64,000 nt of DNA from Marthasterias glacialis (lineage: Eukaryota > Echinodermata > Asteroidea > Forcipulatida > Asteriidae), in the NCBI GenBank assembly GCA_911728455.2, contig OU452228.1, positions 6,324,001-6,388,000 of the forward strand. The letters are read 5' to 3'. The notes below the pieces were generated by a model, which saw only the letters and a list, made by a program, of their open reading frames with translations, was not told where the DNA came from and did no database searches. Position numbers and translations under genes: made by a program. Of the stretch, positions 43,758-55,849 are shown one piece after another. How positions within the stretch are numbered: the first letter of the stretch is position 1; each line of letters starts with the position of its first letter.

Positions 43758-45074
43758 GTATGTGGGCACCAAAGGCCTCAACTTGTAAACAAGTCGCAAA
43801 AATCTTTGTGAAGGCACGATTTTTCTTCTGGATAACTCTGCATCACTCCAAAACCACGAGAAATTCTTAGTTTGACGGCACAGTTTTTTCTTCGTGATGT
43901 AGACTCTGCATCACTCCAAACACAGGAGAAAGTCTTAGTGGTGGCACAAGTTTTTCTTGTAGATATTCTCTGCATCATTCCCAACACACGAGAATTTCTT
44001 TGTAACAGCAGATTTTTTTCTTTAAATAAAGACTGTGCATCACTCCAAACACATGAGAAAGGCTATATGATGGCACAGTTTTTTCTTGGTGATATAGACT
44101 CTGCATCACTCCAAACACAGGAAAAAGTCTTAGTGATGGCACAAGTTTTTCTTCTAGATATTCTTTGCATCACTCCAAACACAGGAGAAAATCTTTGTGT
44201 TGGCACAGATTTTTCTTGTTCATATAGACTCTGCATCAATCCAAACACACCAGAAAGTCTATGTGACGGCACAGTTTTTTTTATGATTAAGACTCTGCAT
44301 CACTCCAAATACAGGAGAAAGTCTTTGTGATGGCACAGTTTTTTCATGGGGATATAGACTCAGCATCACTCCAATTACAGGAAAAAGTTTTATTGACAGC
44401 ACAGGTTTTTCTTGTCAATATAGACTCTGCATCACTCTGAACAGAGGAGAAAGTCTAAGTGACGGCACAGTTTTTTTCTTGTCGATATAGACTCTGCATC
44501 ACTCCAAACACAGGAGAAAGTCTTATTGATGGCACATTTTTTACTTGTCGAATAGACGTTGCATCACTCCAAACACAGGAAAAAGTCTTAGTGACGGCAC
44601 AGTTTTTTCTTGTCGCCATAGACTCTGCATCACTCTGAACACAGGGGAAAGTCTCAGTGACGGCACAGGGTTTTTTCAGTGATATAGACACTGCATCAAT
44701 CTGAACATAAGAGAAAGTCTTAGTGATGGCACAGTTTTTTCTTGTTGATATAGACTCTGCATCACTCCAAACACAAGGGAAAGTTTTTGTGATGGCACAT
44801 GTTTCTCTTGTCTGTGATTCAACATACTTGAAGGCTATACTTGTGGTGACGACATGCAAGCTTTCCAAAAGTGGCATTCAAAACTTTGAATAATAGTATT
44901 TATCCATTAATCTCCATTTAAAGCCAACTGGGCTCCTCAAAGTGCCTTAAGCTATTACTGGGCTAATGTTAGCTCAAGAGTGGACCGAAGGTAATGACAT
45001 TGAGTTTTTACTGAATGTGTTTCATCTATATTAAATAATAATCATAATTGATTACTGTTTGCTTGTTTTGACAG
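43758..45074 (+). repeat. 66-bp minisatellite plus exon D 5' flank
   Basis: About 15 forward units, then the D flank; the spacing to copy 9 is 1449 bp. Confidence 0.85.
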
Positions 45075-45220
45075 CCACCTTTCTGAAAATGCCGATTGTT
45101 CAGAGTGCTGGGATCAGTCAGTCCAAGCAGAGGACTCCACTATCTGGTATTCCAGACAGCATCATCCTCCAGACAGCATATTCCAGATGACAGCAACTCA
45201 AACCAGGAATATGGAAAAAG
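45075..45220 (+). pseudogene. Exon D copy 9, nonsense with small internal duplication
   Basis: 146 nt: a 15-bp internal duplication ('cagacagca..' repeated) lengthens it, and TGA interrupts the frame before ..LKPGIWKK. Acceptor and donor remain. Confidence 0.55.
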
Positions 45221-45815
45221 GTATGTAGGCACCAAAGGCCTCAACTTGTAAACAAGTCACAACAAATCTTTGTGACAGCACAGTTTTTTCTCAGTGATAT
45301 AGACTCTGCATCACTCTGAACAGAGGAGACAGTCTTAGTGACGGCACAGGTTTTTCTTGTTGATATAGACTCTGCATCACTCAAAACACAGGAAAAAGTC
45401 TTTCTGTTGGCATAGTTTTTTCTTGTGGATATATTCTCTGCATCACTCCAAACACAAGATAAAGTCTTAGTGACGGCACAGTTTTTTCTTTATGATATAG
45501 ACTCTGCATCACTCCCAATACAGCAGAAAGACTTTGTGATGGCACAGTTTTTTCATGTGGATATAGACACTGCAATCACTCCAAACACATGAGAAAGTCT
45601 TATTGACAGCACATTTTTTTCTTCTCGATATAGACTCTGCATCACTCCAAACACAGGAGAAAGTCTTAGTGACAGCACAGTTTTTTCTTGCTGATAAAGA
45701 CTCTGCATCACTCCAAATACATGAGAAAGTCTAAGTGACGGCACAGTTTTTTCTTGTACCTATAGACTCTGCATTATCCCAAGAACAAGAAAAAGTCTTT
45801 GTGATGACACTGTTT
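45221..45815 (+). repeat. 66-bp minisatellite, end of second array
   Basis: About eight units, the last ending near 'gtgatgacactgttttttca'; the sequence then changes abruptly. Confidence 0.85.
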
Positions 45816-46344
45816 TTTCACACATCGGCATTCAATCGGATAAATTGGTATCCGCACGCCGACCTGTGCATTGCTGATTATGCAGTTGTAAACCAGTGTG
45901 TCAATACACTAGACGCATGTAAACAGGAGGGCGCTATAAAAATGTAGCGCGCCCTCTGCCGGTAGCGGAAGAAACTTCTGGAAACGTCATGCGGCTGTAA
46001 ATTCTTGCTTGTATGATGGTTGCTGCAACGTGCACGATCGGAAGACCGCAACGTAAGGCTGGGCTTGTAAATGACATTACAGATAAGCTCAAAAGTATTT
46101 AATGGAAAACACAGATCTGGATTTGGCCACTAATTCTGTGTTGAGACTACAGTAAATGCAGTCACGTTTTTGTTCACCTGAAATTGAACGGTGCTCAATG
46201 GCATTTATTTTTGGTCTTTTTCTGAAAAAATACTGCGGCTTATGGGGTATAGCGGCTTATGTGCCGACAACTGAATCTTGCTCTGTAAATTCTTGGGCAC
46301 AGCAGCTAATGGGCCGAGCGGCTTACGGGCCGAAAATTACGGAG
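45816..46344. other. Unclassified stretch between arrays
   Basis: Unique sequence containing a small GC hairpin ('gggcgctat..atgtagcgcgccc') near 45928-45954 and repeated 'gcggctta' motifs (46234-46325) that recall DNA-transposon ends, but no complete inverted repeat was found. Confidence 0.35.
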
Positions 46345-48607
46345 GTAGTTGATCTTACAGACAAGAAGTATGTGTAGAGTGTAGACCAGCACAATAACTA
46401 AGCTTTGTCTAATTTGAAATCAGAGACAAGAGTTAGATAAACCAACTGAAGTTTACTAGGTTAGTAGTTGATCTTACAGACGATATGCAAGTCTAATGTG
46501 TAGATCAGCAGTAACCAAGCCTCGATAAACGGTTGTAGTTTGACAACACAACTGTAGTTTACTAGGGTTAGTAGTTGATCTTACAGACGAGATGTAGGTG
46601 TAGAGTGTAGACCATCAGTAACCAAGCCTTGATAAAGTGGCTGTAGTTTGAGAACACAAGTGTAGTTTACTCAGTATAGTAGTTGATCTTAGAGACGAGA
46701 TGTAGGTGTAGAGTGTACAAGCATTGATCTGTCAAAAATAACATTTAGCAATTGTAGTTAAAGATTAGTAGCTTATTTGTTAGACGAGATGTGCATGTAG
46801 AATGATAACCAACACAGTAACCAAGCCTTGTGTAACTACATTAGAACAAGTCAACTGTAGCTGTGCGGGTTTAGTTGAAGCTAATGAAGTAAAGTGTTTA
46901 AAAGACCAGATGGCTGAAAGTTTTGAGGTTAATTTAGGCCTGAAGTACTTTACATCCAGAAATGCGTTTAATAGTACTCGTTGGATTGTTTTATTGTACT
47001 TTTAAAAAATGATGAATTGTCCTTTTTTTGGAACATTGTCTTGAGGTCGAACTAGAACATGAATTGTTTAAGAATTTTTATTTTGACTTGTGATTTTTCA
47101 TTTGGCAGAAACACAGGAAAATGAAGGAAAGCAGAGGGTTAAATGGCTGCATCAAGTGAAGGAGTGAACCAGATATTCTTTTTCTGTACGTGTGACTGAA
47201 CTCGAGGCAGGAGATGTTTTTGTAAGTACCGAGTTCTTTATCCTGCACATTTTCTTTATATTGTGTAGACCAACAGAGTAACCGAGCCTCCATTAATGGT
47301 TGTAGTTTGACAACATATCTGTAGTTTACTAGTTCTAGTAGTTGATCTTACAGACAAGATGTACGTCTAGAGTGTAGACCATCAATAACCAAGCCTTGAT
47401 AAATGGTTGTAATTTGATAACACAACTGTAGTTTACTGGAGTTAGTAGTTGATCTTACAGACGAGATGTAGGTGTAGAGTGTAGACCAGCACAGTAACTA
47501 AGCTTTGTCTAATTTAAAATCAGAGACAAGAGTTAGATAAACCAACTGAAGTTTACTAGGTTAGTAGTTGATCTTACAGACAAGATGTAAGTCTAGAGTG
47601 TAGACTATCAGTGAAAAACCTTGATAAATGGTTGTAGTTTGACAACAAACTGTAGTTTGATCTTACAGACGAAATGTTAGTGTAGAGTCTTGATCAGCAG
47701 TAACCATGCCTTGATAAATAGTTTGACAAAAAAACTGTAGTTTGATCTGTTGAGATGTTAGTGTAGAGTCTTGATCAGCAGTAACCAAGCCTCGATAAAT
47801 GGTTGTAGTTTGACAACAAAACTGTAGTTTGATCTTACAGACGAGATGTAAGTGTAGAGTCTAGATCAGCAGTAATCAAGCCTTGATAAATAGTTGTAGT
47901 TTGACAACAAAAACTGTAGTTTACGTAGGTTAGTAGTTGATATTACAGACGAGATGTTAGTGTAGATTGTTGATCATCAGTAACCAAGCCTGTATAAATA
48001 GTTGTAGTTTGACAACAAAACTGTAGTTTGATCTTACAGAAGAGATGTTAGTTTAGACTGTTGATCAGCAGTAACCAAGCCTCAATAATTAGTTGTAGTT
48101 TGACAACAAAACTGTAGTTTGATCTTTTAAACGAGATGTTAGTGTAGAGTCTTGATAAGCATTAACCAAGCCTCGGTAAATGGTTGATTTTGACAACACA
48201 ACTGTAGTTTACTAGGGTTAGTAGTTGATCTTACGGACGAGATATAAGTCCAGAGTGTAGACCAGCAGTAACCAAGCCTCCATAAACAGTTGTAGTTTCA
48301 TCTTACAGAAGAGATGTTAGTGTAGAGTCTTGATCAGCATTAACCAAGCCTCGATACATGGTTGTAGTTTGACAACAAAACTGTAGTTTGATCTTTCAGA
48401 CATGTTTTTAGTGTACAGTGTTGATCAGTAGTAACCAAACCTTGATAAATAGTTGTAGTTTGGCAACAAAACTGTAGTTTGATCTTACAGACGAAATGTA
48501 AGTGTAGAGTCTTGATCAGCAGTAACCCCGGATTCACAAAGAGTTGATGGTTGGTTTGACTTTGTAAACTGTAGTTTACTAGTTGATCTTACAGACAGAT
48601 CTTACAG
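46345..48607 (+). repeat. Minisatellite family IV (~91/115-bp units), first block
   Basis: Units contain 'ttgatcttacagacgagatg', 'tagagtgtagaccagcagta', 'accaagcctcgataaatg' and 'ttgtagtttgacaacac'. A longer form adds 'agtttactagggttagtag'. Exon E copy 1 lies inside. The array ends abruptly at about 48607, where 66-bp repeats begin mid-unit. Confidence 0.85.
47109..47221 (+). pseudogene. Exon E copy 1, broken
   Basis: Acceptor 'tttttcatttggcag' and donor ttt|gtaagtac are intact, but the frame has TGA after ..GCIK and a one-base deletion makes it 113 nt. It lies exactly 10505 bp before copy 4, with flanking ~1.3 kb also matching. Confidence 0.6.
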
Positions 48608-51600
48608 ACAGAGGAGAAAGTCTTAGTGATGGCACAGGTTTTTCTTGTTGATATAGACTCTGCATCACTCTGAACAGAGGAGACAGTCTTAGTGACGGCA
48701 CAGGTTTTTCTTGTTGATATGGACTCTACATCAATCTGAACAGAAGAGAAAGTCTTAGTGATGGCAAAGGTTTTTCTTGTTGATATATAATCTGCATCAC
48801 TCCAAACACAGGAGAAAGTCTTAGTGATGGCACAGGTTTTTCTCAGTGATATAGAAACACTGCATCACTCCAAACACAGAAGAAAGTCTTTGTGACGACG
48901 CAGTTTTTTCTCAGTGATATAGACTCTGCATCACTATGAACAGAGGAGAAAGTCTTAGTGACGACACAGGTTTTTTATTGTTGATATAGACTCTGCATCA
49001 ATCTGAACAGAGGAGAAAGTCTTAGTGATGGCAAAGGTTTTTCTTGTTGATATAGAATCTGCATCACTCCAAACACAGGAGAAAGTCTTAGTGATGGCAC
49101 AGGTTTTTCTTGTTGATATATAATCTGCATCACTCCAAACACAGGAGAAAGTCTTAGTGATGGCACAGGTTTTTCTCAGTGATATAGAAACACTGCATCA
49201 CTCCAAACACAGAAGAAAGTCTTTGTGACGGCACAGTTTTTTCTCAGTGATATAGACTCTGCATCACTCCAAACACAGGAGAAAGTCTTAGTGACGGCAC
49301 AGGTTTTTTCTTGTTGATATAGACTCTGCATCAATCTGAACAGAGGAGAAAGTCTTAGTGATGGCAAAGGTTTTTCTTGTTGATATAGAATCTGCATCAC
49401 TCCAAACACAGGAGAAAGTCTTAGTGATGGCACAGGTTTTTCTCAGTGATATAGAAACACTGCATCACTCCAAACACAGAAGAAAGTCTTTGTGACGGCA
49501 CAGTTTTTTCTCAGTGATATAGACTCTGCATCACTATGAACAGAGGAGACAGTCTTAGTGACGGCACAGGTTTTTCTTGTTGATATAGACTCTGCATCAC
49601 TCAAAACACAGGAGAAAGTCTTTCTGTTGGCATTGGTTTTTCTTGTGGATATATTCTCTGCATCACTCCAAACACAGGAGAAAGTCTTTCTGTTGGCACA
49701 GTTTTTTCTTCTCAATATAGACTCTGCATCACTTCAAACACAAGATAAAGTTTTAGTGACGGCACAGTCTTTTCTTTATGATATAGACTCTGCATCACGC
49801 CCAATACAGCTTAAAGACTTTGTGATGGCACAGTTTTTTGCAATCACTCCAAACACATGAGAAAGTTTATTGACGGTACCATTTTTTCTTCTCGATATAG
49901 ACTCTGCATCACTCCAAACACAGAAGAAAGTCTATGTGACAACACAGGTTTTCTTGTTGATATAGACTCTGCATCAATCTGAGCGGAGGAGAAAGTCTTA
50001 GTGACGGCACAGTTTTTTTTTCGATATAGATTCTGCATCACTCCAAACACAGGAAATCTGTGTGACGGCACAGGATTTTATTGTTGAGATAGACTCTGCA
50101 TTAATCTGAACAGAGGAAAAAGTCTTATTGATGGCAAAGTTTTTTCTTGTTGACATAGACTCTGCATCACTCCAAACACAGGAAAAAGTCTATGTGACGG
50201 CACAGTTTTTTCTCAGTGATATAGACTCTGCATCACTCCAAACACTGGTGAAAGTCTTTGTGTTGCTACAGTTTTTCTTGTGGATATAGACTCTGCTTCA
50301 CTCTAAGTCCAGGAGAAAATCTTTGTGATGAAGGTTTTTCTTGTTGTTGAAGACTCTGCATCAGTCCAAACACAAGAGAAAATCTAAGTGATGGCTCAGG
50401 TTTTTCTTGTTGATATAGACTCTGCATCAATCTGATCAGAGGAGCAAGTCTTAGTGATGGCACAGTTTTTTCTTGTACATACAGACTCTGCTTCACTCTA
50501 AACACAGGAGAAAGTGTGGTTGATTAATACTCTGAATCACTCCAAACACTGGAGAAAGTCTTAGTAATCGCACAAGTTTTTCTTGTGGATATAGACTCTG
50601 CATCACTCCAAACACAGGAGAATGTCTTTGTGAAGGTATAGTTTTTTCTTGTACATATAGACTCTGCGTCACTCCAAACACAGAGAAAGTCTATGTGATG
50701 GCACAGTTTTTTCATGGTGATATAGACTCTGCATCACTCTGAACAGAGGAGACAGTCTAAGTGACGACACAGGTTTTTTATTGTTGATATAGACTCTGCA
50801 TCACTCCAAACACAGGAGAAAGTCTTAGTGACGGCACAAGTTTTTCTTGTTGATATAGACTCTGCATCAATCTGAACAGAGGAGAAAGTCTTAGTGATGG
50901 CAAAGGTTTTTCTTGTTGATATAGAATCTGCATCACTCCAAACACAGGAGAAAGTCTAAGTGACAGCACAAATTTTGCTCGTAGTTATTCTCTGCATCAC
51001 TCCAAACACAGGAGAAAGTCACAGTTTTTTCTTGTACATACAGACTCTGCTTCAATCTAAACACAGGAGAAAGTGTGGTTGATTAATAGTCTGAATCACT
51101 CCAAACACTGGAGAAAGTCTTAGTAACCGCACAGTTTTTTCTTGTCGATATGGACTCTGCTTCACTCTGAAAAGAGGAGAAATTCTAAGTGACGGCACAG
51201 TTTTTTCTTGTCGATATAGACTCTGCATCACTTCAAACACAGCAGAAAGTCTTTGTGACAGCACAGTTTTTTCTTGTTGATATAGACTCTGCATCAATCC
51301 AAATACATGAGAAAGTCTTCGTGACGGCCCAGTTTTTTCTTGTACATATAGACTCTGCATTATTCCAAGAACAGAAGAAAGTCTTCGTGATGGCACTGTT
51401 TTTTCTTGTTGTTTAAGACTCTGCATCACTCCAAACACAGGAGAAAGTCTTAGTGACGGCACAGGTTTTTGTCAGTGATACAGACACTGCATCACTCTGA
51501 ACAGAGGAGAAAGACTTAGTGATGGCACATTTTTTCCTGGTTGATATAGACTCTGCATGACTCCAAACATAGGAGAAAGTTTTTGTGATGGCACAGGTTT
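48608..51600 (+). repeat. 66-bp minisatellite, third array
   Basis: About 45 forward units of the 66-bp repeat, bearing their own sub-duplications (for example 48775-49045 against 49100-49410). It lies between family IV blocks, on the far side of exon E copy 1, so the array families are interleaved. Confidence 0.88.
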
Positions 51601-51720
51601 TTCTGGCATGTGATTTAACATACTTGACAGCTATACTTGTTGTGACGAAATGCAAGCTTCCAAAAGTGGCATTCAAATCTTTTAATAATATTATTTATTC
51701 ATTAATCTCCTTTTAAAGGA
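51601..51720 (+). repeat. Truncated exon D flank without exon
   Basis: 'catacttgacagctatactt', 'aaatgcaagcttccaaaagt' and 'attcattaatctcctttta' match the D 5' flank, then it breaks off before the exon. It is a tenth, incomplete duplication unit. Confidence 0.6.
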
Positions 51721-52290
51721 GAAGAAGAATTATAGCTCCAGAAGATTAACCAGGGATATTAATACTTCTTAGAGAAAAACTGTAACATTTACTTGTGGTT
51801 TTGTTTTTAAGGCTTTGAATGCGCTCTCTTTTTTGTTGTTCCAAAGTCTGCAAGGCAAATGTTCTTGTACGGCGCTTTGGTGACAGAATGTTACTGAGAA
51901 ATACTTTGCTTTTTTGGTAGCGAAAAATTTAATCGACATGCTGTTTTTCTCTCCGCACCATTTTGAATGAAGTTTTTCCAGCTAATAATATCTCTTGCAA
52001 CTTGTGACTTAAAATGATCCTAGTCAATAAGAAATGAAATGCTGTACCATTTAAAAAGTGACAGATTAGTTAACACCTCAACTCATCATGTAGGTGTTGA
52101 AATAAAACTGTTCTAATTATTCTACAAAAATTGTAGCAACTGCTTGTTCACATAGCTGCACAAATTTACTTGATTTATAGACAATTTGTAGACAATCTTG
52201 TAGATGTTTTTTGTTGAGATCTCATACTACTTTCATTTCATGTTTTTCACTTGGATGGTGAATTATTAATAACATTTGTATTACTACCGA
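51721..52290. other. Unique AT-rich intron, no feature seen
   Basis: No repeats of the local families or exon signals; it leads into the conserved flank of exon E. Confidence 0.35.
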
Positions 52291-52512
52291 AGTAAAGTGT
52301 TCAAAAGTCCAGATTGTTGCAAGTTTTGAGGTTAATTTAGGCCTGAAGTACTTTACATCCAGAAATGCGTTTAATACTCGTTGGATTGTTTCATTGTACT
52401 TTTAAAACACGATGTATTGCCTCTTTTTTGGAACATTGTCTTGAGGTCAAACTAGGACATGAATTGTTCAAGAATCTTTATTATGTTGACATGGTGTTTT
52501 TTCATTTTGCAG

Positions 52513-52623
52513 AAACCCAGGAAAATGAAGGAAAGCGGAGGGATAAATGGCTGCATCAAGCGAGGGAGTGAACCAGACATTCCTTATTCTGTACGTGTGG
52601 CTGAACTCGAGCCAGATGTTTTT
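52513..52623 (+). CDS. Exon E copy 2 (open copy)
   Basis: Acceptor 'tttttcattttgcag' and donor ttt|gtaagtac bound 111 nt, 37 open codons in phase 0 at both ends. It begins KPRKMKESGGINGCIKRG and ends YSVRVAELEPDVF. Compared with copy 4 it lacks the Gly of the GDVF motif, which in CNB domains lies in the turn before 'FGE', so it may be less functional. It is preceded by the ~220-bp flank shared by all E copies (from 'gaagtaaagtgtt'). Confidence 0.55.
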
Positions 52624-52629
52624 GTAAGT

Positions 52630-53020
52630 ACTGAGTTCTTTATCCTACATAATTTCATTTAGATTTGAGTTTCTTGAAAGCTTTCTGTGGAGTTTTTTTA
52701 TTGAAATTCAGTGAAGAATTAATACAAAAATCTTGTTGAAATTTCACTGTCAAAATAAATGTTGATTGGTGATTTCAACTCAGAAATGAGCATGCTGAAA
52801 GCTGACATTGCCAAATATTGAGGGTCATTTAATCGTGCTTTTATAGATTTATCGTTGCTTGTTAAAGCATTGATTATAAAGAAGATGTAGATTTCAGAAT
52901 AGGGTTTAATTTGCAAGAACAAACAGAAATTAGTTATTAACTTGAAAGCATTCTTTGGCAAGTGTTTGTGACTTTAAATGAAATATTGAAGTAGAATTAG
53001 TTGGAAGTTTGCCAGATTTA
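52630..53020. other. Intron after exon E copy 2
   Basis: AT-rich unique sequence; no feature seen apart from the start of family IV at its right end. Confidence 0.35.
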
Positions 53021-54990
53021 CTGGGGTTAGTAGTTGGTCTTACAGACGAGATGTACGTGTAGAATGTAGACCAGAACAATAACCAAGCCTTGTCTAACAA
53101 CAGTTAGACAACACAACTGTAGTTGACTGAGGTTACTAGTTGAAATTACAAGTGAGATGTTGGTATCGGTTGCGGACAAGCTGATTAAATAAGCACGCAT
53201 CAATAAATGGTTTTAGTTAGACAACACAACTGTAGTTTACTAGGTTTAGTAGTTGAAGTTACAGACGAAATGAAAATGTAGACTGCAGTTCAGTAGAGTA
53301 ACCTAGCCTTGAGGATTGGTTGTGTAGTTAGAAACAACCATTTTGTAGTTTACAGGAATACATGTAGTAGTTGAACTTATAGAGTAGTTGTACACGTAGA
53401 TTGCAGACTACAAGTAGAATAAACAAACTTAACCGTTGTGGTTGATTAGAACTTGCATTGCAATGAACATAACTACTTCTAAATGTCAGTTTTCGTTGAA
53501 TCATCATGCCACAAGTATTTATTTATTTTTATTTTTTTGCTTTTCTATGCTGTGATTTGTGGCTTGTCAAAGAGTTGAATATAAAGAAGATGGAGATTTG
53601 AGAGTAGGGTTCAATTTGTAAGACGAAATAAAAATAACTTGAAAGCTTGAAATCATTGTTTGCAAGTTTTTGAATTTAAACGAAATATTGATGTAGAATT
53701 AGACAGAAGATTGACGATTAATTTATTTCACAGTTAAATGATTAACCGTTGTGATTTGAATTTGCACAAAAGTACTTCTAAATGCCAGCTGCATTTGATT
53801 CATCATGCCTCAAGAATTTTGTTTTTTCTCTTTTAAGCTGTGATTATTGCACAAGCAGAGTTACCAAGCCCAGACGATTGCATGTAGTTGGTTAATTAGA
53901 CAGTCTTAACCTTTTTGAGAGAGGGCTGGATTGGTTTATAGTCTTAATAATGTTGAGTGAGGATAGCAGTTGAGGTTACGTAGGAAATGTATATTGTGCA
54001 TCAGTGGAGTCACAAAGCCCTGTTGGTTTTTTTGAACTTGTTGATTAGACCCTACTTAATGTTGTTGAATAGAGTGGGGGTAGGGGTATTTTAGTTAAGG
54101 TAGTTATAGACAATATGTACATGTAGATTGCAGACCAGAAGAGTAACAAAGCCTCAACGATTGATTGCAGTTAGACAATGCAAGTGTAATTTACTAAATA
54201 CTAGGGTTAGTAGTTGATCTGACAGACGAGATGTACATCTGTACATGTAGAATGTAGACCAGAACCAAGCCTTGTATAACTAAATTTAGACAACACAACA
54301 GTAGTTGACTGAGGTTACTAGTTGAAATTACAAGTGAGATGTGGGTATCAGTTGCAGACAAGCTGATTAAATAAGCAAGCATCAATAAATGGTTTTAGTT
54401 AGACAACACAACTGTAGTTTTCTAGGTTTAGTAGTTGAAGTTACAGACAAAATGTAATTGTAGACTGCCGTTGAGCAGAGTGACCTAGCCTTGAGGATTG
54501 GTTGTAGTTTACAGGAGTTAGTAGTTGAACTTGTAGACGAGTTCTAGTGTTTATTGCAGGCTACATGTAAAATAAACAAACATAACCGTTGTGGTTGATT
54601 AGAATTTGCATTGCAATGAACATAAGTACTTCCAAATGTCAGTTGTCCTTGAATCATCATGCCACAAGTGTTATTTTCTAAGCTGTGATTATTGCACAAG
54701 CAGAGTTACCAAGCCAAAAGGAGTGCATTTAATTAGTAAATCAGATAATCTTAACCTTTTTGACAAGGAGGTGGATTTGTAGTTGTAAATAGTGTTAATG
54801 AAGTTTAGTGAGGATATCAGTAACAAAGTCCCTATAGTTTGTAAGAATTTCTTGTTTAGACACTTCTGAAAACTGTTGAATAGAGAGGGGAGGGCTAGTT
54901 GTTTTAATGATGTACAAATGTTGTAGTTAGACAACACAACTGTAGTTGAAATTACAGATGAGATTTGTGTATAGATTGCTGTAGTATTAG
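53021..54990 (+). repeat. Diverged family IV units in a ~1.18-kb tandem duplication
   Basis: The segment from about 53030 to 53560 is repeated near 54200-54700 ('agttgactgaggttactagt' at 53121 and 54303). Between them are related paragraphs ('taaccgttgtggttgattag', 'gtgattattgcacaagcaga'). No exon is present. Confidence 0.65.
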
Positions 54991-55090
54991 CTGTTGAAGC
55001 TAATGAAGTAAAGTGTTTAAAAGACCAGATGGATGAAAGTTTTGAGGTTAATTTAGGCCTGAAGTACTTTACATCCAGAAATGCGTTTAA

Positions 55091-55547
55091 CCCTGGTGTC
55101 AGCCAGGAGGTTAAAAAATAATCCAATGGTTACCAAATATGGTCATAATTTTTTTTTAATGGGCCAATAAGGCCAAGATTCCATGTGAACCTCACCCCTG
55201 GTATACCCCACAAGCCTGTAGACTACCATTGGACAGACCCTAACCACTGCGGAGTAAGGAGTGTTGAAAGACAGCAGCCACCTGTCTCAGTGTAGTAATT
55301 GATTGACCTTGTGCCAAGTATTCCCTTGGGACAGGGCGGTATGCACTTTGTGAAAACAACTTGCACCGCACACTGGTCGTAAATAACACAAGTCTAAGTC
55401 TTGACTGGCACTCCAATACACCCCCACAGTGATTTATAATGGTTTTGGGCTTGCAGGGTGGGTTATTAACCTTAAAGACAGGGTGGACGATTTTTTAATC
55501 TCCTGGATCCAGCTAAGTTGTCGATTAATGTGGATGCTCCAAGGGTT
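55091..55547. mobile_element. TTAA-flanked MITE in the exon E flank, 457 bp
   Basis: TTAA at 55087-55090 and 55548-55551. Ends are CCCTGG and, on the other strand, AACCCTTGG; a subterminal inverted repeat ccaggaggttaaaaaat / ccaggagattaaaaaat lies just inside. The homologous flank of copy 4 has the empty site 'gcgtttaatagtactcg' near 57469. No transposase is present. Confidence 0.7.
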
Positions 55548-55688
55548 TTAATAGTACTCGTTTGATTGTTTCATTGTACTTTTAAAACATGATGAATTGT
55601 CCCTCTTTTGGAATATTGCCTTGAGGTCGAACTAGAATATTAATTGTTTAAGAATCTTTATTTTGACTTGTGATTTTTCATTTGGCAG

Positions 55689-55802
55689 AAACCCAGGAAA
55701 ATGTAGGAAAGCAGAGGGCTAAATGGCTGCATCAAGCGAGGGAGTGAACCAGATATTCCTTATTGTGTACATGTGACTGAACTCGAGGCAGGAGATGTTT
55801 TT
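55689..55802 (+). pseudogene. Exon E copy 3, nonsense
   Basis: 114 nt with good acceptor and donor. The fifth codon is ATG and the sixth TAG (AAG in the open copies), so it cannot be translated through. Its 5' flank is also split by the MITE at 55091. Confidence 0.6.
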
Positions 55803-55849
55803 GTAAGTACTGAGTTCTTTATCCTGCACATTTTCTTTGTATTGTGTAG

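Noticed and set aside
17334-51416. Dozens of 60-155-codon frames on both strands in the 66-bp arrays, some resembling Cys-containing repeats (CVWSDAESISTRKNCAVTK)
   Set aside because: They arise because the unit is 22 codons long and stop-poor. Opposite strands and different frames are open over the same bases, the frames break at unit indels, and the Cys spacing is not that of a zinc finger.
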